A DNA stretch of 11,112 nucleotides from Dehalococcoidia bacterium. GTDB lineage: Bacteria > Chloroflexota > Dehalococcoidia > SAR202 > UBA11138. The stretch is from NCBI GenBank assembly GCA_012270625.1, contig JAAXHZ010000074.1, positions 1 to 11,112 on the forward strand. Direction: 5' to 3'. Positions within the stretch are counted from its first letter, which is position 1. Each line of letters begins with the position of its first letter. Positions 5,779 through 11,112 of this stretch are shown one piece after another. Made by a program: the position numbers and the translations under genes. The notes under the pieces are model-generated. The model did not search any database. It had not been told where the DNA came from and saw nothing but the letters and a program-made list of their open reading frames with translations.

Positions 5779-6147
5779 ATGCCCGAGGGCTACGACATCA
5801 ATTGGATGGCCGTGCTGCTGGTTGCAGCAGTCGGATTTGCCGCGATGGCTGCGCTGTTTGCGGTCTCGTACCTGCTGGCGCCGCGACGTCCCTCGGAAGC
5901 CAAGGACATCCCCTACGAGTGCGGAATACCGCCCGCGCCGTTCATGTGGTCGCAGATCCAGATCAGGTACTACGTTTTCGCGATCCTGTTCCTGATCTTC
6001 GACGTTGAGGCAGTATTCCTGTTTCCGTGGGCAGTGGTCTTCCTCAAGACGATCCCTGCGGTCTTCTACGAGATGCTGATCTTCATCGGCATCCTATTCT
6101 TCGGAGTCATCTACGGCTGGAGAAAGGGTGTCTTGCAGTGGAGATGA
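5779..6147 (+). CDS. nuoA: NADH-quinone oxidoreductase subunit A
   Basis: 122 residues, the usual length for NuoA, from ATG 5779 with GGGAGG five bases upstream. NuoA is a three-helix subunit at the junction of the membrane and peripheral arms of complex I, near the quinone entry. Seen here: helix 1 (about 10-33), a loop with the conserved YECG (C48) and then PPAPFMW, helix 2 with [20 protein letters not shown] including the conserved D75 and E77, and helix 3 (about 97-114). The C-terminal [10 protein letters not shown] is typical. It is the first gene of the operon, and its stop overlaps the nuoB start by four bases (ATGA). Confidence 0.97.
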   Translation: MPEGYDINWMAVLLVAAVGFAAMAALFAVSYLLAPRRPSEAKDIPYECGIPPAPFMWSQIQIRYYVFAILFLIFDVEAVFLFPWAVVFLKTIPAVFYEMLIFIGILFFGVIYGWRKGVLQWR

Positions 6148-6677
6148 ACCTGGGACAGGGATACGAGCCTGGCAGAGGCAACTCTCCGGCTGATAGCATC
6201 TTCAACCGCGCGCTGCCGAACGCGCTTACGGCGAAGTCCGATGAGCTTTTCGCGCTGGCCCGTAAGAACTCTCTTTGGACTCTGTCATTCGGGCTGGCCT
6301 GCTGCGCTATCGAGATGATTAGCACCCACATGTCGCACCACGACTTCGACCGCTTCGGAATTGTCACGTGGCCCTCGCCCAGGCAGGCGGACGTGATGAT
6401 CGTTGCCGGTACGGTCGTCAAGAAGATGGCCGATCCCATCAAGCTGCTCTACGAGCAGATGCCCGACCCTAAGTGGGTGATTGCGATGGGCAGCTGTGCC
6501 ACCAACGGGGGACCATACTACCGCTCATACTCAGTCGTCATGGGCGTCGACCACCTGATCCCGGTTGACGTGTACGTCCCAGGCTGCCCTCCTCGGCCAG
6601 AGGCGCTAATGCACGGCATCATGCAGCTTCAGGAAAAGATTCAAATGGACGCTAAGCAGCGTGGCGAGACGTCCTAG
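6144..6677 (+). CDS. nuoB: NADH-quinone oxidoreductase subunit B (carries cluster N2)
   Basis: 177 residues from ATG 6144, which overlaps the nuoA stop; a GTG two codons earlier is possible. NuoB holds the terminal [4Fe-4S] cluster N2, which passes electrons to quinone at the interface with NuoD. All four ligands are visible: C53 and C54 in the tandem pair LACCAIEM, C118 in GSCATNGG and C148 in PGCPPRPEA. The conserved [20 protein letters not shown] and GTVVKKMA segments are also intact. The open frame extends upstream inside nuoA but that part is out of frame with nuoA and is not coding. Confidence 0.97.
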   Translation: MNLGQGYEPGRGNSPADSIFNRALPNALTAKSDELFALARKNSLWTLSFGLACCAIEMISTHMSHHDFDRFGIVTWPSPRQADVMIVAGTVVKKMADPIKLLYEQMPDPKWVIAMGSCATNGGPYYRSYSVVMGVDHLIPVDVYVPGCPPRPEALMHGIMQLQEKIQMDAKQRGETS

Positions 6678-7188
6678 ACGAGAGCCGGCGATACCGGAGG
6701 CCCCAGCTGCGCTCGACGCTATGGGCGATGCCCTGGCAGCGACGCTGGAGGAAGTATTCGGCTCCGATTCAGGAATGCAGATTGCCGCCGCTGTTGATGA
6801 AGTAACACTCACCGTGCCGCCCGACCGCGCCGCGGACGTGTGTAGCGTGTGCAAAAACGATCCACGTTTGGATTTCGACTACCTGCGCTGCCTCTCTGTC
6901 GTCGATTACGTCGATCCGTCTGGCGAGTTCGAGATCAACTACCATCTCTACTCTCTTGAAAAGCGGCACAAGATGGTCCTGAAGACCCGCGTGCCGGAGG
7001 ATCAGCCAGCAGTGCCCACTGTCACGGGGGTCTGGGCAGGCGCGAACTGGTACGAGCGCGAGGGCCATGACCTGTTTGGCATCGTGTTCGATGGACACCC
7101 GGATCTGGTGCCCCTGCTGCTCTACGAAGAATTCGAGGGCTTCCCCGGTCGCAAGAGCTTTCCATTCCACGATTACGACGAGTGGTAG
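6661..7188 (+). CDS. nuoC: NADH-quinone oxidoreductase subunit C (30 kDa type)
   Basis: 175 residues if started at GTG 6661, overlapping nuoB by 17 bases; ATG 6721 would give 155 residues and keeps all conserved parts. Neither start has a clear ribosome site, so the N-terminus is uncertain. NuoC is a cofactor-free subunit of the peripheral arm that packs against NuoB and NuoD. The family signature is clear: [20 protein letters not shown] (130-149), then [14 protein letters not shown] (156-169). It is separate from NuoD here, not fused as in enterobacteria. Two cysteines (CSVC, 61-64) in the N-terminal part are not a known cluster motif for this subunit. Confidence 0.95.
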   Translation: MARRPRREPAIPEAPAALDAMGDALAATLEEVFGSDSGMQIAAAVDEVTLTVPPDRAADVCSVCKNDPRLDFDYLRCLSVVDYVDPSGEFEINYHLYSLEKRHKMVLKTRVPEDQPAVPTVTGVWAGANWYEREGHDLFGIVFDGHPDLVPLLLYEEFEGFPGRKSFPFHDYDEW

Positions 7189-7241
7189 AGCGAAGTGTAC
7201 GTTCCACGTATATCGCCAGAGTCCTGAATAACAGAAACCTC

Positions 7242-8366
7242 ATGCAAATCCAAGAACAGCCTGCGCAACAAGCCAACACAATCGACCTGATGGTCAACAT
7301 GGGACCTCAGCATCCCTCGACTCACGGCGTGTTTCGACTTGTAATCTGGGTCGATGGAGAGAGGATCATCCGGTCAGAGCCGCACATCGGCTACCTGCAC
7401 CGCGGCTCGGAAAAGCTGTGCGAGGGTGAGCAGTACAGTCAGATCATCACACTGTTCGACAGACTCGACTACGTATCGAACCTGAACTGCGAGCTCGCCA
7501 TCTGCATGGCAGTCGAGAAACTGATGGGACTCGAGATCCCAGAGCGAGCGGAGTACATCAGGGTCATCCTGTGTGAGCTCAACCGCATAGCGAGCCACAT
7601 GCTCTTCTACGGCGTGTACGGACTCGACGCGGGCGCGATGACTCCCGTGCTCTACAGCTTCCGGGAACGGGAGCGGGTGCAGGCGCTGTTCGAGGCCGTC
7701 ACCGGCGCGCGGATGATGCACAACTACATTCGCATCGGAGGTGTCAACGAAGACCTGCCCGACGACTTCGGCCCACGCATGGACACGCTCATCGATCAGC
7801 TTGAGCGCGGCATCGAAGAGTGCGACGAGCTCCTGAGTCAGAACGAGATGTTTCTAGCGCGCACCAAGGGGATTGGTGCGATTTCAGCACAGGAGGCGAT
7901 CGATCTCGGAGTCACCGGACCTGCTCTCAGGGCGTGCGGAGTGCCCGAGGACGTCCGGGTCTCGGAGCCGTACTCTATTTACGACCGGTTCGACTTCGGC
8001 ATCCCGGTTGGAACGTACGGTGACTGCTGGGACCGGTACTACGTACGTGTAGAGGAGATGCGCCAGTCGCTCAGCATCGTCAGACAGGCGATGAAGCAGC
8101 TTCCCGAAGGCGAAATCGCGGCGAGAGTCAGAAGGATTGCCCGTCCCCCCAAGGGCGAGGTATATCTCAGAACAGAGTCGCCCCGGGGCGACTTTGGAGT
8201 CTTCCTGGTCAGCGATGGCAGCGACATGCCCTACCGCGTAAAAGTTCGCGCGCCCTCGTTCTGCAACCTACAGGCCCTCCAGGCTATGCTCCGTGACGCC
8301 TACATCGCCGACGCGGTGATAGTCCTCGGCTCGATAGACATAATCCTCGGCGAGGTTGATAGATGA
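7242..8366 (+). CDS. nuoD: NADH-quinone oxidoreductase subunit D (49 kDa type)
   Basis: 374 residues from ATG 7242. A GTG at 7182 in the same frame would add 20 residues and overlap nuoC by seven bases, in keeping with other junctions here, but that extension does not look like NuoD and no ribosome site separates the choices. NuoD lines the quinone cavity together with NuoB. Visible features: the quinone-site loop MVNMGPQHPSTHGVFRL (17-33, H24 and H28), HRGSEKLCEG (53-62), RLDYVSN with Y77 (probable quinone-binding tyrosine) and the C-terminal SIDIILGEVDR. The Ni-binding cysteine pairs of related hydrogenase large subunits are absent, so this is a respiratory complex I subunit. Its last bases overlap the nuoH start (ATGA). 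Confidence 0.96.
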   Translation: MQIQEQPAQQANTIDLMVNMGPQHPSTHGVFRLVIWVDGERIIRSEPHIGYLHRGSEKLCEGEQYSQIITLFDRLDYVSNLNCELAICMAVEKLMGLEIPERAEYIRVILCELNRIASHMLFYGVYGLDAGAMTPVLYSFRERERVQALFEAVTGARMMHNYIRIGGVNEDLPDDFGPRMDTLIDQLERGIEECDELLSQNEMFLARTKGIGAISAQEAIDLGVTGPALRACGVPEDVRVSEPYSIYDRFDFGIPVGTYGDCWDRYYVRVEEMRQSLSIVRQAMKQLPEGEIAARVRRIARPPKGEVYLRTESPRGDFGVFLVSDGSDMPYRVKVRAPSFCNLQALQAMLRDAYIADAVIVLGSIDIILGEVDR

Positions 8367-9502
8367 CTCTCCCCCAGGTCATCTACTATGCGCTCGGCGC
8401 GGCTGCCCTGCTCGGCTTCCTGTCGTTCATCGTCTTGGTGCTGACGTGGGCCGAGCGCAAGGCCCTCGCGAGAATCCAGATGCGGATGGGGCCAATGCGG
8501 GTCGGTCTTCACGGCACCCTCCAGCCAATAGCCGACGGTATCAAGCTCTTCACCAAGGAGGACATCCTCCCTTCATGGGCAGATCGGAGAGTGTATTGGC
8601 TGGCGCCGGTTGCCGTCTTCGTCCCTTCGCTGCTGGTATGGGTCACTCTACCCATGGCACGCGACCTCGTTCTCAGAAACTTGGATCTGGGGCTTTTCTA
8701 CATAACCGCTGTGTCCGTGCTTTCGGTGATGGGCCTAGTAATGGCCGGGTGGGGTTCGGCCAACAAGTACGCGATACTCGGTGGACTCCGCGCCGCGGGG
8801 CAGCTCGTCAGCTACGAGATCCCGTTCATCATGGCGATCGTCGGCGTCGCGATGCTGGCGCAGTCGCTGGATCTAACTGAAGTCGTGGATCGCCAGGCAA
8901 ACTTCGGATATGCCCTCGTACAGCCTGTCGGGCTGTTTCTGTTCCTGACGGCAGGCCTCGCCGAGCTTGGACGTACACCCTTCGACATTCACCATGCCGA
9001 GTCAGAGGTTGTCGGAGGCCCGTTTGTGGAGTACAGCGGCGCGCACTGGGCCGCCTTCTTCCTTGCCGAGTACCTGAACACGTTTACAGTCGCCGCTCTT
9101 ACGGTGCTTCTGTTCCTCGGTGGGTGGAGATGGCCGGCGATGCCACTGGAGGGACTGGCTCACTCGACCCTGTCGCTCGCGTGGTTCCTCGTGAAGACAT
9201 CGCTTGTGATCTGGCTCATCTTCTGGATACGCGGCACGTTCCCCCGACTGCGCATAGACCAGCTCATGTCGTTCGGCTGGAAGCTGCTGGTACCTCTGTC
9301 GTTCCTGAATATCATCGCCACGGCGGTGGTGCTATTCTATGACTGGCCGCTGTGGAGCCTCACTATCGTGTCTCTGGTATTATTGGGTGGCACGGTCTAT
9401 ATCATCTTCAGGAACCCGGGAACAGACATGCGACGTGATACTGTAAGCGTCGTATCAGCACGCGAATTGCGTAGGCAAAGAGATGCCGGAACATCATGGT
9501 AA
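8363..9502 (+). CDS. nuoH: NADH-quinone oxidoreductase subunit H
   Basis: 379 residues from ATG 8363, which overlaps the nuoD stop by four bases. NuoH is the heel subunit of the membrane arm and forms the quinone tunnel and part of the first proton path. Conserved parts seen: ERKALARIQMRMGP (31-44), ADGIKLFTKEDILP (57-70), SYEIPF (150-155), the charged loop ELGRTPFDIHHAESEVVGG (201-219) and EYSG (223-226), then RIDQLMSFGWKLLVP. About eight membrane helices are expected and the hydrophobic pattern fits. In this cluster it follows nuoD at once, with no nuoE, nuoF or nuoG between. Its end overlaps the next gene by seven bases. Confidence 0.97.
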   Translation: MTLPQVIYYALGAAALLGFLSFIVLVLTWAERKALARIQMRMGPMRVGLHGTLQPIADGIKLFTKEDILPSWADRRVYWLAPVAVFVPSLLVWVTLPMARDLVLRNLDLGLFYITAVSVLSVMGLVMAGWGSANKYAILGGLRAAGQLVSYEIPFIMAIVGVAMLAQSLDLTEVVDRQANFGYALVQPVGLFLFLTAGLAELGRTPFDIHHAESEVVGGPFVEYSGAHWAAFFLAEYLNTFTVAALTVLLFLGGWRWPAMPLEGLAHSTLSLAWFLVKTSLVIWLIFWIRGTFPRLRIDQLMSFGWKLLVPLSFLNIIATAVVLFYDWPLWSLTIVSLVLLGGTVYIIFRNPGTDMRRDTVSVVSARELRRQRDAGTSW

Positions 9503-9954
9503 CCACAGAAGATAGACTTGCACAGCTGGGAAACAGGCTGGACGGTATAGACGATCGCCTCGGTCGTATTGAAAGCGGCCAGGAGCATACGACCTCCCGC
9601 CTCGATCATATTGAAAGCGGCCAGGAGCACATGGGATCCCGCCTCGATCGTATTGAAAGCGGCCAGGAGCACATGGGATCCCGCCTCGATCGTATTGAAA
9701 GCGGGCAGGAGCACGTGGGCTCGCGCCTTGACCGTATTGAAAGCGGCCAGGAGCACATGGGCTCGCGCCTTGACCGTATTGAAAGCAATCAAGAGCACAT
9801 GGGATCCCGCGTAGGCCACATCGGAGGCAGCCAAGAGCAGATGAGCAAACGCCTTGATGACGTGCACAAGTTGCTCATAACGCTGATTGCCATTGGCGGC
9901 GGCGGGCTGATAACCGCCGTCGTCAGCCTAGTTTTGCAGTTGACTAAGCAATGA
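9496..9954 (+). CDS. Tail-anchored coiled-coil repeat protein embedded in the nuo operon
   Basis: 152 residues from ATG 9496, seven bases inside the end of nuoH; its stop overlaps the nuoI ATG by four bases, so it is built into the operon's coupled translation. Residues about 5-20 are two leading heptads. Residues 21-118 are seven 14-residue units with the consensus RLDRIESGQEHMGS: alternating heptads, one with Leu/Ile core positions and one polar. Residues 119-125 are a closing heptad, and about 126-149 form a single membrane helix with GGGG in the middle. The expected shape is a long oligomeric rod anchored by its C-terminus. The end resembles the XhlA/hemolysin-type pattern (coiled coil, then C-terminal helix), but homology is uncertain. 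It is not a known complex I subunit. Its role may be assembly, spacing or clustering of the complex; that is a guess. Confidence 0.85.
   Translation: MVTTEDRLAQLGNRLDGIDDRLGRIESGQEHTTSRLDHIESGQEHMGSRLDRIESGQEHMGSRLDRIESGQEHVGSRLDRIESGQEHMGSRLDRIESNQEHMGSRVGHIGGSQEQMSKRLDDVHKLLITLIAIGGGGLITAVVSLVLQLTKQ
9556..9849 (+). repeat. Seven tandem 42-base units inside the coiled-coil gene
   Basis: Units start at 9556, 9598, 9640, 9682, 9724, 9766 and 9808, each beginning CGC. Units 2 and 3 differ by one base; units 2-6 are near-identical; units 1 and 7 have diverged. Similarity at silent positions points to recent copying by slippage or unequal exchange, so the number of units probably varies between strains. 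Because 42 is a multiple of three, every gain or loss stays in frame. Confidence 0.95.
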
Positions 9955-10595
9955 TTGGCTTCCTGGAAGGGCTGTACGTAACCCTGAAAACAGCGCTGCG
10001 CAAGCCTGTGACACTCCAGTATCCTGAGCCTGACAAGCGGCACCAGGTAGCTCACAGATATATGGGCTTCCCTGCCCTCTTGTGGGATGGTGACGTCCCT
10101 GAGCCTTACTGTACCGGGTGCATGGTGTGTGTCCGCGCGTGTCCGACTCAGTGTATGAGCGCACAGATGACGGACAACCCCAAGTTCACGGAAAACGAAA
10201 GTCGCCGGCGCAAGATTATCGAGACGTTTGAGATAAATCTTGGCCGGTGTATTTTGTGCGGTATCTGCGTGGATGTCTGCAACTTCGACGCCATCGAGAT
10301 GAGCCACGAGCACGAGCTGAGCAAGTACCAGCGCAACGGTAACCGCGCGGACCTGGACGTACTGCTGCAGATGGGACAGAAGTACCAGACCGAAACAGGC
10401 TGGCGTCCGACGAATCCTGCAAAGAACAGCGGAGTACCGGTCAAGAAAGAAGACCGGACACGCGGGCAGGCCCCTCGACAAGCTCAGAGCAAACAGTCTC
10501 CGAGTTCACCCCTTGTTCCTGTCGAGCCAATCGAATTGCAGTTGAAACAGCGCGACAGATCTGACGCCTCCCAAGATAGCAGTTCAAGCGGCTGA
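9951..10595 (+). CDS. nuoI: NADH-quinone oxidoreductase subunit I (two 4Fe-4S clusters)
   Basis: 214 residues from ATG 9951, overlapping the preceding stop by four bases. NuoI carries clusters N6a and N6b, which relay electrons to N2 in NuoB. Both motifs are complete: CTGCMVCVRACPTQC (C54, C57, C60, C64 and the nearby C68) and CILCGICVDVCNFDAI (C100, C103, C106, C110). The second lacks the proline that often follows the last cysteine and has N111 instead. The conserved part ends near residue 152. About 60 further residues are polar, Pro/Ser/Gln-rich and probably disordered, an unusual tail; part of it (ARQAQSKQ) is encoded by a decayed copy of the short repeat at 3808-3834. The stop overlaps the nuoJ ATG by one base. 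Confidence 0.96.
   Translation: MIGFLEGLYVTLKTALRKPVTLQYPEPDKRHQVAHRYMGFPALLWDGDVPEPYCTGCMVCVRACPTQCMSAQMTDNPKFTENESRRRKIIETFEINLGRCILCGICVDVCNFDAIEMSHEHELSKYQRNGNRADLDVLLQMGQKYQTETGWRPTNPAKNSGVPVKKEDRTRGQAPRQAQSKQSPSSPLVPVEPIELQLKQRDRSDASQDSSSSG
10472..10494. repeat. Decayed copy of the GAGCTTGTCGAA-type repeat inside nuoI
   Basis: The core TCGACAAGCTCAG (10475-10487) is identical to 3814-3826, and over 23 bases 19 agree. It lies in the non-conserved tail of nuoI. A chance match of 13 bases in an 11 kb window is unlikely, so this is probably an old insertion now used as coding sequence. Confidence 0.5.
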
Positions 10596-11092
10596 TGGTT
10601 TCGCAATCCCTGGTTCTGTTCTACGTCGCGGCCGCGCTGGTAATCATGGGCGGACTCGGGGTCGTCCTCACACGGAACATAGTGTATGCGGCTTTCGCCT
10701 TGCTTGCGGCCATGCTGGGAGTGGCAGGCGTCTTCCTGCTAATGTTTGCGGAGTTCTTGGCCCTGGTCCAGATGCTTATCTACGGCGGCGCAGTCGTGAT
10801 TGTAGTCCTGTTCTCGCTTATGTTGACACGAATTCAGGACTTCGAACACCTCACGGATCACAGCCAATGGCCTCTCGCTGCCCTGTTTGCGACGGGCGTG
10901 TTCGCTCTCCTCGTCGCAGGCATACTGACCACCAGCGTCAGGGTGGTCGAGCGAGAGAGTGTAGGCTTTCGCCAGCTTGGTGAAACCCTGTTTACTGATT
11001 GGGCGGTGCCGTTCGAGGTCGCCTCCCTGGTGCTGCTGGTAGCGTTAATCGGCTCGATCGTGCTCGTGAGGACGACTGGAGACCGAGATTGA
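10595..11092 (+). CDS. nuoJ: NADH-quinone oxidoreductase subunit J
   Basis: 165 residues from ATG 10595, whose A is also the last base of the nuoI stop (TGATG). NuoJ is a five-helix membrane subunit next to NuoA, NuoH and NuoK. Hydrophobic helices lie at about 4-24, 28-50, 54-77, 91-112 and 139-159. The third carries the family's best-kept stretch, FLALVQMLIYGGAVVIVVLF, where Y63 and the Gly-Gly after it sit at the flexible point of the helix. Length is normal. Its stop overlaps the next start (TTGA). Confidence 0.95.
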   Translation: MVSQSLVLFYVAAALVIMGGLGVVLTRNIVYAAFALLAAMLGVAGVFLLMFAEFLALVQMLIYGGAVVIVVLFSLMLTRIQDFEHLTDHSQWPLAALFATGVFALLVAGILTTSVRVVERESVGFRQLGETLFTDWAVPFEVASLVLLVALIGSIVLVRTTGDRD

Positions 11093-11112
11093 TCGAGCTG
11101 GCGCATCTCCAG
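11089..11112 (+). CDS. nuoK: NADH-quinone oxidoreductase subunit K, first eight codons (partial)
   Basis: A TTG at 11089 overlaps the nuoJ stop by four bases and opens a frame reading (M)IELAHLQ to the window edge. NuoK usually begins with a short stretch of this kind (Met, Ile/Val, then Leu and His before the first helix) and normally follows nuoJ. The evidence is gene order plus eight residues, so the call is likely but not proven. Confidence 0.7.

Noticed and set aside
9556..9849. CRISPR-like array
   Set aside because: The units abut without spacers and encode a continuous protein repeat; no cas gene is present.
9397..9867. A 156-codon minus-strand open frame across the coiled-coil gene, itself repetitive
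   Set aside because: The 42-base units lack stops in several frames, so long shadow frames are expected. It has no context; the + frame has overlapping neighbours and a coherent coiled-coil design.

Overview
The right half of the window (about 5.7 kb to the end) is the first part of a respiratory complex I operon on the + strand: nuoA, nuoB, nuoC, nuoD, nuoH, an unnamed coiled-coil gene, nuoI, nuoJ and the first codons of nuoK. Most junctions are 1-7 base overlaps, so translation is probably coupled. nuoD is followed directly by nuoH: the NADH-input subunits NuoE, NuoF and NuoG are not in this cluster. That architecture, the protein sequence style and the leftmost gene (a DUF5671-like membrane protein) suggest an uncultured Chloroflexota, perhaps Dehalococcoidia or SAR202-like. 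The taxonomy is inference; no rRNA or marker gene is present.

The left half is accessory. On the minus strand, a short membrane-anchored protein (919-1422) and a multi-pass membrane protein running off the left edge (867 to 1) form a leftward pair. Then come a coiled-coil plus winged-helix protein (1998-2468), an apparently intact IS4/IS1182-type transposase (2547-3773), a gene-free stretch with a known-looking short repeat and a 130-base imperfect palindrome (4038-4167), a DUF805 membrane protein (4197-4634) and a lipoprotein with an internally duplicated domain (4725-5477).

Two observations stand out. First, the upstream regions of the leftward pair and of the nuo operon share the same layout: a 16-base motif, a related 15-base motif starting exactly 138 bases later, then a TACACT -10 hexamer 58-60 bases further on. 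The two copies face outward and bracket the accessory block, so they may be a shared control region or the inverted edges of an islet. Second, a gene for a tail-anchored protein made of near-identical 14-residue repeats (42-base DNA units) sits between nuoH and nuoI, overlapping both, so it looks like a co-translated companion of complex I in this lineage.

No tRNA, rRNA or CRISPR array was seen.
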